Assembly (NCBI RefSeq): GCF_000685075.1
Contig: NZ_BAYD01000093.1
Span: 1 to 41,936, forward strand
Reading direction: 5' to 3'
Source of the DNA: Paraburkholderia oxyphila NBRC 105797
Lineage (GTDB): Bacteria > Pseudomonadota > Gammaproteobacteria > Burkholderiales > Burkholderiaceae
DNA length: 41,936 nt
Positions 31,802-40,807 of the stretch are shown piece by piece. The notes beneath the pieces are model-generated. The model ran no database searches. It saw only the letters and a list, made by a program, of their open reading frames with translations, and had not been told where the DNA came from. Position 1 is the first letter of the stretch. The number at the start of each line of letters is the position of its first letter. The translations under genes were made by a program, and so were the position numbers.

Positions 31802-33165
31802 AGACCTTCGAACGCATCGTCGATACTCAGGCCTTCATTGACGGCCAACGGTTTTCCCCATTTCAGCGGATCATTCTCGTACTGTGCTTTCTCGTTGTCG
31901 CCGCCGACGGCTACGACACGGCAGCCATCGGCTTCATTGCGCCGTCGCTCGTGCAGCAGTGGGGCATTACGCGCGTCGCGCTCGGTCCGGTAATGAGCGC
32001 GGCGCTGGTCGGGCTTGGCATCGGTGCGGTGCTGGCCGGCCCGCTCGCCGACCGGCTCGGACGCAAGACCGTGCTGGTGCTTTCCGTGGCGTTCTTTGGA
32101 CTGTGGAGTCTTGCAGCGGCATTCGCCAGCACGATCGAGTCACTGACCGTGCTGCGCTTCTGCACGGGTCTCGGTCTTGGCGCTGCCATGCCCAACGCCG
32201 TCACGCTGATGTCCGAATATGCACCGACGCGCGTACGCGCGGTCGTCGTCAATACGATGTTCTGTGGCTTTTCCACTGGCCTCGCGCTCGGCGGATTCGC
32301 GTCAGCATGGTTGATTCCGCATTTTGGCTGGCAAAGCGTGCTGGTCGCGGGCGGTGTCGGGCCGATCGTGCTTACGGTTCTGCTGATCCTGCTCTTGCCG
32401 GAGTCCGTTCAGTTCATGGCGGTACGTCAACGTGCCGACGAGAAAATCGCACGCATTCTCGGCCGTATTGCACGCGGCACGACATTCGAAGGTTGCCGCT
32501 TCGTCGCCCCGGAGGGCGGCGTGAGCACGAAGCGCGAATCGGCGATTCGCGTCGTCCTGTCGCGGCAGTACCGCTTCGGGACGCTGATGTTGTGGCTCGC
32601 GTACTTCATGGGCCTGCTGATTTATTACCTGCTCACCAACTGGCTGCCCACGCTGTTTCGCGACACGGGCTTCTCCGGCGCGCGTGCCGCCCTGATGACG
32701 TCGCTTTTCCCGCTTGGCGGCGTGCTCGGTAACGTGTGCGTGGGCTGGTTCATGGACCGCCTCAACGCCAATCGCGTGATCGCGGCCACGTATGTGTTCG
32801 CCGCGCTAATGGTTCTGCTGGTGGGGCGCGGTGTCGGCCATCAGTTGTGGCTCGGCACGCTTATCTTCTTGACCGGGACATTGGTCACGAGCGCAGTCAC
32901 GTCGATGTCTGCACTAGCCGCCGCGTTTTATCCGACGCACGGGCGGGCGACGGGCGTTGCCTGGATGCTCGGCGTGGGGCGCATAGGGGGAGTGGCAGGT
33001 GCACTGGTCGGCGCGGCACTGATGGGCTTTGGCTGGCAGATCGGCTCCGTGTTCAGCCTGCTTGCCGTGCCGGCGCTGGTGTCCGCGTGCGCGCTGTTCC
33101 TGATGATCGGGCGCGGTGTACTCGTTACGCAGACGCGCGCACAGCAAAGCGCGCCAATGCATTAG
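31798..33165 (+). CDS. AAHS-type MFS transporter for an aromatic acid
   Basis: A 455-residue, 12-helix major facilitator of the aromatic acid:H+ symporter group (PcaK/BenK/MhbT-like). The first helix carries the diagnostic DGYDTAAIGFIAPSL, where Asp residues are needed for aromatic acid uptake in PcaK. The loop LADRLGRKTVLVLS is the MFS signature between helices 2 and 3. The start is coupled to a 25-codon ORF. Its neighbours are a PobR-like regulator, a porin and pobR-pobA, so 4-hydroxybenzoate or a close relative is the likely substrate; this is inference. Confidence 0.9.
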   Translation: MKTFERIVDTQAFIDGQRFSPFQRIILVLCFLVVAADGYDTAAIGFIAPSLVQQWGITRVALGPVMSAALVGLGIGAVLAGPLADRLGRKTVLVLSVAFFGLWSLAAAFASTIESLTVLRFCTGLGLGAAMPNAVTLMSEYAPTRVRAVVVNTMFCGFSTGLALGGFASAWLIPHFGWQSVLVAGGVGPIVLTVLLILLLPESVQFMAVRQRADEKIARILGRIARGTTFEGCRFVAPEGGVSTKRESAIRVVLSRQYRFGTLMLWLAYFMGLLIYYLLTNWLPTLFRDTGFSGARAALMTSLFPLGGVLGNVCVGWFMDRLNANRVIAATYVFAALMVLLVGRGVGHQLWLGTLIFLTGTLVTSAVTSMSALAAAFYPTHGRATGVAWMLGVGRIGGVAGALVGAALMGFGWQIGSVFSLLAVPALVSACALFLMIGRGVLVTQTRAQQSAPMH

Positions 33166-33249
33166 GCAACGTCATGATTCGTTTTGTCGTGAATTCGTGG
33201 CCAAATAATTAGGCATACAAATTAATAATTCAGTTTTGGAGAACCGCAG

Positions 33250-34425
33250 ATGAAAAAGAAGCTTCTCGCATTGGCACCGCTGTGCCTGTACGGTGTGTCG
33301 GCCTGGGCGCAAAGCAGTCTGACGCTGTACGGTGTGCTGGACGAAGGCATCATGTTCAACAGCAACGTCGCTACCGGGCCGTCGAAAGGCGCGCAGAAGT
33401 GGTACCTCGACTCGCTCAACGGCATGTACGGCAGCCGTTGGGGCATGAAGGGGGCCGAAGACCTGGGGGGCGGCACGCGTGCGATCTTAACTCTCGAATC
33501 CGGCGTGAACCTGAATACTGGCGCCGCAGGGCAAGGGGGACTCCAATTCGGACGCCAGGCGGCCGTTGGTTTGAGCAACCGGCGCTTCGGTGACCTCACG
33601 CTGGGGAGGCAGTACGATTCGGTCGTCAACTATGCGCAAGCGGTCACGGTTCAAGGCTATCTGGCGAGCGAAGTTTTCCAGCATCCAGGCGACTTCGACA
33701 ACACTGCGAACTCGCTGCGAACCAACAACGCGATTCGTTACGCGAGCCCCAACATCAATGGACTCACGTTTGGTGCCACGTGGAGTGTGGGCGGCCAACC
33801 CGGCAATATCAGCGGCAACGGTGGCTATTCGGCCGGTGCGGCGTACTCCAACGGCGTGGTGACCCTGGGGGCCGCTTACCTCTACTTCAAGAATCCTACC
33901 GCCGCCACCGCGGGCCAGGGCTTCTTCACGAGCAACGGCAGCGGGACGCAGCTGACCGGCATCCTGAACAAGGCTTATGCAAGTGCGAATTCGTATCAGG
34001 TGGCTGTAGCGGGCGGGCTGTACGCAATCGGACCGGTGCAGATCGGCGCGTCGTGGTCGAACGTCGAGTACGGCAATATCGTGGCACTGGGCGGTGCGAG
34101 CGCGAGGTTCAATAACGTTGATGCGGGTGTCAAGTGGGCGGTCACGCCAGCGTTCAGTCTCGGCGCGGCCTACGATTATGCGAAGGGCAACAACGTTCGC
34201 ACGTCGGATGGCGCAAACGTCGGCAATCAGCATTTCAACCAGTTCAGTGTAATGGCCGATTACTTTCTTTCGAAGCGAACCGATTTCTACGCCGAGGGCG
34301 CGTACCAGATCGCGGCGGGAACGTCGTCCACAGGTGCGCCTGCAGTGGCCAACATCGGTAATGCTGGCGACTCGTCGAATAGCCGCCAGGCGCTCGTGCG
34401 CGTCGCGCTTCGCCACCGGTTCTGA
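33250..34425 (+). CDS. Gram-negative trimeric porin
   Basis: A 391-residue outer-membrane porin with signal peptide MKKKLLALAPLCLYGVSAWAQ, mature start SSLTLYGVLDEGI, motif WGMKGAEDLGGGTRAIL and C-terminal RVALRHRF ending in Phe. GGAG lies shortly before ATG. It follows the AAHS transporter by 84 bases, and both are probably transcribed together to bring aromatic acids across both membranes. It is a distant paralogue of the porin at 883-2010. Confidence 0.93.
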   Translation: MKKKLLALAPLCLYGVSAWAQSSLTLYGVLDEGIMFNSNVATGPSKGAQKWYLDSLNGMYGSRWGMKGAEDLGGGTRAILTLESGVNLNTGAAGQGGLQFGRQAAVGLSNRRFGDLTLGRQYDSVVNYAQAVTVQGYLASEVFQHPGDFDNTANSLRTNNAIRYASPNINGLTFGATWSVGGQPGNISGNGGYSAGAAYSNGVVTLGAAYLYFKNPTAATAGQGFFTSNGSGTQLTGILNKAYASANSYQVAVAGGLYAIGPVQIGASWSNVEYGNIVALGGASARFNNVDAGVKWAVTPAFSLGAAYDYAKGNNVRTSDGANVGNQHFNQFSVMADYFLSKRTDFYAEGAYQIAAGTSSTGAPAVANIGNAGDSSNSRQALVRVALRHRF

Positions 34426-34466
34426 CGCATCGCTGCACGCATAATCCGACTCCTGCTCAGGCCACT

Positions 34467-34504
34467 GGCCACGCGCTCAAGCGATATCGCCTGGGCGCGT
34501 GGCC
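34467..34504 (+). terminator. Hairpin downstream of the porin gene
   Basis: A 10-bp perfect stem (GGCCACGCGC, 34467-34476, and GCGCGTGGCC, 34495-34504) with an 18-base loop, about 40 bases after the porin stop. No T-run follows. It is likely a terminator between the convergent porin and pobR genes. Confidence 0.5.
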
Positions 34505-34648
34505 TTGCGCTGGGATACGCGCTCGTCTTGATCGCGCCGCAGGGCCGTCCGGTCGTGGACTGCTTCCGGTTGGAGATTAATTCCAGGCACTGTTAGCTTG
34601 TTGATTAATTCCCTGCCGTGCAGCAGCCGGATGCTGGCAACGTTGAGA

Positions 34649-35521
34649 TCATTTTCGCCTGCGAAAGGCGTTTGGCGTAACGCCAGTGAATCGCTTGAAG
34701 AATCGAGTGAAATACCCGGGCTCCGTAAAGCCCAAAAAATCGGATACCTGATTGATATTGAGTGCGGTGTAGGTGAGACTGCGCTTAGCCTCGAGTAGCA
34801 ATCGCTGATGGACGAGGGCGAGGGCGCTTTTGCCCGCTATTCGCTGACAAACCAAATTCAAATACACCGGCGTCACGCCCAAGCGTTCGGCGTAGCGGCT
34901 GATTGGAAAATGTTCGCGGTAATGTTTTTCGATCAGGCCGGAGAATGCCCTCAGGTGGGCATGGCCGCGATCCTGAGGTTCGCCCCTTTCCTCGCCTTGT
35001 TGATCCTGACGACTGACCCATACGACGAGCGCGCTCACGAGCGACCGGAGCATCAGGTCCCTTGAAGGCGCAGGAAGACCATATTCCTGATTCAACCGGA
35101 CGCACAGCGTGTTCAGATAAGGCCGGTCGTTGCCAACTGAATAACAGCCTGGATACTCCAGCACGCGGCGGGGCGCATCGATTTGCTGTTGAAGCCAGTT
35201 CATCAGCGGCGCGGCAATAGTAATCACATATCCGTCGACTTCCGGAGAGAACTGGAAGCCATGCACGCACATCGGCGGGACGACCTGGACCGATGGCGTG
35301 TTTATCCGTGTCTTCTCGCCCTCAATTTCGAGTTGTGCCACGCCTTTCTGAACGTACAGGATTTGCGCGAGGTCCGCGTGCCGGTGCCGCCGGATTTCCC
35401 AGTCATGCAAGCTGCTTCGCTCGGGTATCGACTCGCAGTGCAGCAAATCGAGCGTGCTCCAGTCAGGCCCTTCGCCGTATAACTTGAAGACGGGGATGTC
35501 GTGCTGCGCCGGACGCTTCAT
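34649..35521 (-). CDS. pobR: AraC family regulator of 4-hydroxybenzoate hydroxylase (PobR)
   Basis: A 290-residue AraC-type regulator divergent from pobA. The sensor domain reads HRHADLAQILYVQKGVAQLEIEGE and PPMCVHGFQFSPEVDGYVITI (landmarks), and the C-terminal domain ends NINQVSDFLGFTEPGYFTRFFKRFTGVTPNAFR. In Pseudomonas and relatives the AraC-type PobR activates pobA when 4-hydroxybenzoate is present. A perfect 11-bp inverted repeat lies 28 bases upstream of its start. Assignment rests on divergence from a clear pobA. Confidence 0.87.
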   Translation of the reverse strand: MKRPAQHDIPVFKLYGEGPDWSTLDLLHCESIPERSSLHDWEIRRHRHADLAQILYVQKGVAQLEIEGEKTRINTPSVQVVPPMCVHGFQFSPEVDGYVITIAAPLMNWLQQQIDAPRRVLEYPGCYSVGNDRPYLNTLCVRLNQEYGLPAPSRDLMLRSLVSALVVWVSRQDQQGEERGEPQDRGHAHLRAFSGLIEKHYREHFPISRYAERLGVTPVYLNLVCQRIAGKSALALVHQRLLLEAKRSLTYTALNINQVSDFLGFTEPGYFTRFFKRFTGVTPNAFRRRK

Positions 35522-35548
35522 GAGTTCATCACCGAGTTATCGGCCCCC

Positions 35549-35571
35549 ATTGGACTTTTCAAAAGTCCAAT
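35549..35571. promoter_or_regulatory. Perfect 11-1-11 inverted repeat in the pobR-pobA intergenic region
   Basis: ATTGGACTTTT (35549-35559) and AAAAGTCCAAT (35561-35571) form a perfect inverted repeat with a one-base centre, 28 bases from the pobR start and 134 bases from pobA. It is a candidate operator for PobR or for pobR autoregulation; it could also form a strong RNA hairpin in a pobR leader. Confidence 0.6.
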
Positions 35572-35704
35572 TTTAATCGAAAAAATTGCCTTATCAGCGC
35601 TGCATATATCTAGAAAAATGCAATTCAACCGTGGCGCGAATTATTGGGGCTCGAAGAGTAAGGTAGCAAGATCACGGTATAGAGGAATACAGGAGACATC
35701 GGTC

Positions 35705-36889
35705 ATGAAGACCAAGGTAGCGATCATTGGCGCCGGGCCGTCCGGCCTGCTTTTGGGACAGTTGCTGCACATGGCGGGCATCGACAACGTCATTATTGAA
35801 CGTCAAAGCGGCGAATACGTGCTCGGCCGAATCCGTGCGGGCGTGCTCGAACAGGGCATGGTCGACCTCATGCGCGAAGCTGGCGTGAGCGAGCGCATGG
35901 ATGTGGAAGGGTTGGTTCACGACGGCATCGAACTGGTGTTCGGTGGGCGGCGTGACCGGATCGACCTGAAAGCGCTCACGGGTGGCTCGTCGGTGCTGGT
36001 GTATGGGCAGACGGAGGTAACGCGCGATTTGATGGCGGCGCGCGAAGCAAGCGGCGCGACCACGATCTACGAAGCGTCCAACGTTCAGTTGCACGACGTG
36101 AAAGGCGAAGCGCCCTACGTCACATTCGAAAAGAACGGCGAGACATATCGTCTGGATTGCGATTACGTCGCGGGCTGCGATGGCTTCCATGGCGTTTCGC
36201 GCAAGACGATCCCTGCGGAAGTGCTCACGCATTACGAGCGCGTCTATCCGTTTGGCTGGCTCGGCATGCTGTCCGATACCCCGCCTGTCAATCACGAACT
36301 GATTTACGCGCATCACGAGCGCGGTTTTGTGCTCTGCAGTCAACGCTCGATGACTCGCAGCCGCTACTACCTGCAAGTGGCATTGTCCGAGAAGGTCGAA
36401 GACTGGTCCGACGAACGCTTCTGGCAAGAGTTGAAAACGCGCCTGCCGCAGGACGTGGCTGCGAGGGTGGTCACCGGTCCCTCGCTCGAGAAGAGCATTG
36501 CGCCGCTGCGCAGCTATGTGGTTGAGCCGATGCAGTACGGCAAGCTGTTTCTCGTTGGCGACGCCGCGCATATCGTGCCACCGACCGGCGCGAAGGGCCT
36601 GAATCTCGCCGCGAGTGACGTGAGCACGCTGTATCGGATTTTGAATCGTGTCTACCGCGACGGCCGCACCGATCTACTGGAAAATTACTCGCAGATCGCG
36701 CTGCGCCGCGTGTGGAAGGCAGAGCGTTTCTCGTGGCTCATGACGAACCTCCTGCACGAGTATTCGGAGCGCGACGCCTTTGACAAGCGCATGCAGCGTA
36801 CCGACTACGACTACTATATGACTTCCAACGCCGTGCTCAAGACGATCGCGGAAAACTACGTTGGTTTGCCATATGAACCCATTGAATGA
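35705..36889 (+). CDS. pobA: 4-hydroxybenzoate 3-monooxygenase (PobA)
   Basis: A 394-residue flavoprotein, the same length as the well-studied Pseudomonas enzyme, which converts 4-hydroxybenzoate to protocatechuate with NADPH and O2. It shows GAGPSGLLLGQLL at the N terminus, RIRAGVLEQGMVDLM (substrate/FAD region), the DG motif CDGFHGVSR and the GD motif VGDAAHIVPPTGAKGLNLAASD. ATG at 35705 has AGGAG 10 bases upstream; the open frame extends to 35501 without similarity. It is divergent from pobR. The protocatechuate-cleavage genes are not in this window. Confidence 0.96.
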   Translation: MKTKVAIIGAGPSGLLLGQLLHMAGIDNVIIERQSGEYVLGRIRAGVLEQGMVDLMREAGVSERMDVEGLVHDGIELVFGGRRDRIDLKALTGGSSVLVYGQTEVTRDLMAAREASGATTIYEASNVQLHDVKGEAPYVTFEKNGETYRLDCDYVAGCDGFHGVSRKTIPAEVLTHYERVYPFGWLGMLSDTPPVNHELIYAHHERGFVLCSQRSMTRSRYYLQVALSEKVEDWSDERFWQELKTRLPQDVAARVVTGPSLEKSIAPLRSYVVEPMQYGKLFLVGDAAHIVPPTGAKGLNLAASDVSTLYRILNRVYRDGRTDLLENYSQIALRRVWKAERFSWLMTNLLHEYSERDAFDKRMQRTDYDYYMTSNAVLKTIAENYVGLPYEPIE

Positions 36890-37281
36890 AGCAGTAGTGA
36901 TGTTCGCTTGATTCGCACTCGCCGGCCATAAGGATGTATCTCGGGGTGCGCCGCCTGATACTCCAGGATCCCGCATCCATCTCTGCAGGAGACGTGGCGT
37001 CGGGCCGTCGGTGCTGACGCTCGATCCCGCATCGGTACGGGCCGGCATGACGTACAAAGGCACGGGTAATCATGTGGCTAGCCTCCCTCGGTTCAATGCG
37101 AACGGTTCTCAACTCGTCCCACTGCACTCGGCGCGATAGCGGATCGGCTGGGCGGTATGACGAGGGTGACGAACGCCACGCTGATTTGAATGCCGTTCAC
37201 GCTAATCCGTGACGAACCCGGATTCATCCTGGCGTCCGCTGCCATATGGCAGGATAACTAATCAAGATTGCAGAGGCACCC
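36890..37281. other. Gene-free region between pobA and maeB
   Basis: About 390 bases with no gene I can support. No convincing hairpin terminator with T-run or promoter is visible by eye. Short frames on both strands lack conserved motifs. Confidence 0.4.
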
Positions 37282-39568
37282 GTGGACGAACAACTGAAGC
37301 GCAGCGCGCTCGCGTATCACCAGAATCCGAAGCCCGGCAAGATATCGGTCACGCCCACCAAGCCGCTCTCCAACCAGCTCGATCTGTCGCTCGCGTACTC
37401 GCCGGGCGTGGCCGCGGCCTGTGAGGCGATCCACGCCGACCGCTCGATGCGCAGAAGTACACCTCGCGCGGCAATCTGGTCGGCGTCGTGACCAACGGCA
37501 CCGGCCGTGCTCGGCCTCGGCAACATCGGCCCGCTCGCGGCCAAGCCCGTGATGGAAGGCAAGGGCTGCCTGTTCAAGAAGTTCGCCGGCATCGACGTGT
37601 TCGATATCGAGCTCGACGAGCACGATCCGGACAAGCTCGTCGAAGCGATCGCCATGCTCGAGCCCACGCTCGGCGGCATCAACCTCGAGGACATCAAGGC
37701 GCCCGAGTGCTTCTACATCGAGCAGAAGCTGCGCGAGCGCATGAAGATTCCCCGTCTTCCACGACGACCAGCACGGCACGGCCATCATCGCCTCGGCGGC
37801 CATCCTCAACGGCCTGAAGGTCGTGGGCAAGGAACTCGGCAGCGTGAAGCTCGTGTGCTCGGGCGCGGGCGCGGCGGCCATCGCGTGCCTGGACCTGCTC
37901 GTGAAGCTGGGCCTGAAGAAAGAGAACATCCTCGTCTCCGACTCGAAGGGCGTGATCTACGAAGGCCGCGGCAATCTCGATCCGTCGAAGCAGCGCTACG
38001 CCGCCAACACCGACGCGCGCACGCTCGGCGACGCCATCACGGCCGCCGACGTGTTCCTCGGCTGCTCGAGCGCGGGTGTGCTCAAGCCCGAGATGGTCAA
38101 GGAAATGGGCGACAAGCCGCTGATCCTCGCACTCGCGAACCCGGAGCCGGAAATCCGCCCGGAAGAGGCGAAGAAGGTGCGCCCGGACGCGATCATCGCC
38201 ACGGGCCGTTCGGACTATCCGAACCAGGTCAACAACGTGCTGTGCTTCCCGTTCATCTTCCGCGGCGCGCTCGACGTGGGCGCGACCACCATCACGGAAG
38301 AGATGAAGCTCGCGTGCGTGCGCGCGATCGCGGAGCTCGCCGAAGAAACCGACCAGGGCGACGAAGTGGCGAAGGCCTATGAAGGCCACACGCTCGAATT
38401 CGGCCCCGATTACCTGATTCCGAAGCCCTTCGATCCGCGCCTGATCATCAAGATCGCGCCGGCCGTTGCCCAGGCCGCGATGGATTCGGGCGTCGCCACG
38501 CGTCCGATCCAGGACATGGACGCTTACCGCGAGCAGCTTGGCGCGACCGTCTACCGTACCGGCATGGTGATGCGCCCGGTGTTCGCGGCGGCGAAGGCCA
38601 ACAACGCGCGCATCGTGTTCGCCGAGGGCGAGGACGAGCGCGTGCTGCGCGCCGCGCAGTTCGTGCTGAACGAGAAGATCGCGAAGCCGATCATCGTGGG
38701 TCGCCCGTCGGTCGTGGAAATGCGCCTGAAGAAGATGGGCTCGAAGCCGCGTCCGGGCACCGACTTCGAGATCGTCGATCCGGAAGACGATCCGCGCTTC
38801 CAGAAGAGCTGGCAGGCGTACCACGAACTCGGCGCGCGCCAGGGCATCACGCCCGAGGTCGCCAAGGCTTCGATGCGCAAGTTCAACACGCTGATCGGCG
38901 CGATCCTCGTGCATCTGGGCGACGCGGACGGCATGATCTGCGGTCTCGTGAACAGCTTCGACTATCACCTCAAGTACATCGAGCAGGTGCTGGGCAAGGC
39001 CGCCGACGCCGACAACTACGCGGCGATGAACCTGCTGATGCTGCCGGGCCGCAATCTGTTCATCAGCGATACCTACGTGAACGAAGTGCCGAGCGCCGAG
39101 CAGCTCGCCGACATGACGATCCTCGCCGCGCGCGAAATCGAAAAGTTCGGCATCGCGCCGAAGGTCGCGCTGCTCTCGAGCTCGAACTTCGGCAGCGTGC
39201 GCTCGTCGACCTCGCAGCGCATGCAGGCCGCGCGCCAGCTGATCGCGCAACGCGCGCCGCAGCTCGAAGTGGACGGCGAAATGCACGGCGACGCGGCGCT
39301 CTCGGAGCTGATCCGCAAGCAGTCGTTCCCGGGCACGACGCTCACGGGCGAAGCGAACCTGCCGATCATGCCGAACGTGGAAGCGGCGAACATCGCATAC
39401 AACCTGTTGAAGGTGGTGGGTGGCGAAGGCGTGACGGTGGGCCCGTTCCTGCTGGGCGCGTCGAAGCACGTGCACATCCTCACGCCGGCGGCGACGGTGC
39501 GACGCATCATCAACATGACGGCAGTGGCATCGGCGAATGCGGGGGTTGCGAAGGCGTCCGCGCGCTAA
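37282..39568 (+). pseudogene. maeB: NADP-dependent malic enzyme (MaeB), with three frameshifts
   Basis: The similarity covers an entire MaeB: malic enzyme N-terminal and NAD(P)-binding parts (LDLSLAYSPGVAAACEAI; LGLGNIGPLAAKPVMEGKG; VCSGAGAAAIACLDLL) and the C-terminal phosphotransacetylase-like domain (from about codon 430, FAEGEDERVLRAAQ) to AKASAR. The frame is broken three times: one base missing at about 37440 (GACCGCTC, expected GACCCGCTC), one extra G at about 37503, one extra C at about 37750 (ATTCCCCGTC). Net +1 gives 2287 bases, matching 762 codons plus one. All three are in short G/C runs and the rest is perfectly conserved, so sequencing error is as likely as decay. MaeB makes pyruvate and NADPH from malate. 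Confidence 0.9.
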
Positions 39569-39571
39569 ACC

Positions 39572-39612
39572 AGCAACGGCAGTGCGCCGCATGCAGGCGC
39601 ACTGCCGTTGCT
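39572..39612 (+). terminator. Perfect 17-bp terminator hairpin after maeB
   Basis: AGCAACGGCAGTGCGCC (39572-39588) pairs perfectly with its complement at 39596-39612 around a 7-base loop (GCATGCA). It starts 3 bases after the maeB stop. No T-run follows, but stem strength and position support termination. Confidence 0.75.
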
Positions 39613-40054
39613 CTCGTGTTCACAACTTGCCGACGGTCTGAATATCTCCACGACTGAGGGGCCTTCGTCCTGGCAGTTTTGAATTTACATAATACCAATG
39701 TTCAATTTTTTTGATAGGCATACTAATCATCTGTTGACACAATGGGGGCCTCCGCCGGTTCAATAGCATTGCCGCGCGATGCGCGTCCCGGCCCGAGTCC
39801 GTGCTCCATCTCCACAGGGCGCTCAAGCGATTCAAGTGCGTCGCTTCTGCAGGAGTGAGAGTTTTCGTCCGGCACGGCATCCGAAATCGATACGAAGCCG
39901 GCGCAACCGGCAACATGCAACAGGCACTTCGATGAAAAGGCGCCCGCCCGAACGCCAGCGATGACCTTTTTCGCCGTTGGTGAGCCATCGACAGAAAGGA
40001 CGGCGCTTCCGACAGATGGATACTGCGATCCCGCCCGTCTAACCGGAGGTGTTG
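39613..40054. other. Gene-poor region with an AT-rich patch
   Basis: About 440 bases without a supported gene. 39675-39735 is AT-rich (TTTGAATTTACATAATACCAATG) and may hold a promoter or transferred DNA. A minus-strand frame from about 40060 to 39723 is open but has no start with a ribosome site and no motif I recognise. Confidence 0.35.
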
Positions 40055-40342
40055 CTAGCTTGAAACGACCGGGCGTGCGAGGGTCAACGCCGTGCGCGCG
40101 GCGAGAATGGCCCGGATGGTCGCCAGGCATTGCTCTGCCACCGGACTCGTGCTCTCCCGCCGCGACAATTGAAATTCGGGAGTTTTGACGCCCAGTTGTC
40201 TGCAGACAGCGGAAAGGTACGGTTTGGCTGACCCCGCACATCGTTCGATGGCGGCGGCAAGCGCTGCGTCGCCAACGTGCCGGCGCAGCCATTCGAGCGT
40301 TTGCCGGTCTTTTTCGTTGTAGACCCTGACCAGATGCTCCAT
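40055..40342 (-). CDS. Small hypothetical protein under a LexA-type box
   Basis: A 95-residue protein, MEHLVRVYNEKDRQTLEWLR at the start, mostly helical, with no domain I recognise and no signal peptide or membrane segment. ATG at 40342 has GGGAGG 5 bases upstream; the frame is open further but only this start has a ribosome site. A perfect CTGT-N8-ACAG box lies 34 bases upstream, so the gene is probably part of the SOS response. Function is unknown. Confidence 0.65.
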   Translation of the reverse strand: MEHLVRVYNEKDRQTLEWLRRHVGDAALAAAIERCAGSAKPYLSAVCRQLGVKTPEFQLSRRESTSPVAEQCLATIRAILAARTALTLARPVVSS

Positions 40343-40375
40343 TGCCGCCTCCCGATCATACTGTATAAAAAACAC

Positions 40376-40391
40376 TGTAAATTTATACAGC
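40376..40391 (-). promoter_or_regulatory. LexA/SOS box
   Basis: On the minus strand the site reads CTGTATAAATTTACAG, a perfect CTGT-N8-ACAG with an AT-only centre, as in the LexA consensus of beta- and gamma-proteobacteria. It lies 34 bases upstream of the 95-residue gene. A second partial repeat (TGTTTTTTATACAG) follows it immediately. Confidence 0.7.
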
Positions 40392-40807
40392 TTTTGAGCT
40401 GATTGCAACCACCACGGATCACGTGATGACGGACGAAGTACATGTCTCACTTGCGCAGGCTGAGCTTAGCGCCGGGCGGTAACGAAAATATGAAATGCTC
40501 CGGCTGCGGCGCCTTGAGAACGAATCGCGGGATTCGAGCCATCGAAGCCCTCTGGCCGGTCTCCTGAATGCCCGTGGGCCATGCGGCCGGGCACCAGCGC
40601 GCACGCTGCGCGGGTTGCTCAGGTGAGGCGTCTCGTTTGGCGCCGCGGTACCCTGGGCACGAAGGGCTCGCTACCGCCGCTTTGCGATGTGCGGCAGCAG
40701 GGGCTGTCCTGATCCGGACGTTCGACGCTCCGGGCGCCGGGCAGCGCTGCCCGGCGAGCGCTGCGCGTAAAATGCGGCCTGCGTTGCCAACCTGACTCCT
40801 TCGGCCG
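40392..40807. other. Gene-free region before the helicase gene
   Basis: About 415 bases with no supported gene. A 6-bp hairpin (CGAATC-GCGG-GATTCG, 40521-40536) is the only notable structure. Confidence 0.35.

Noticed and set aside
33487..34416. 309-codon open frame on the minus strand
   Set aside because: Antisense to the porin gene; no motifs.
34577..34611. Direct repeat GATTAATTCC downstream of the porin
   Set aside because: Two short AT-rich copies only; too little to claim a functional site.
37694..39592. 632-codon open frame on the minus strand
   Set aside because: It lies antisense to maeB, is rich in His and Arg repeats typical of a GC-rich antisense shadow, and has no family motif.
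39723..40060. Minus-strand open frame downstream of the SOS-box gene
   Set aside because: No start codon with ribosome site and no recognisable motif; kept only as a note on the gap.
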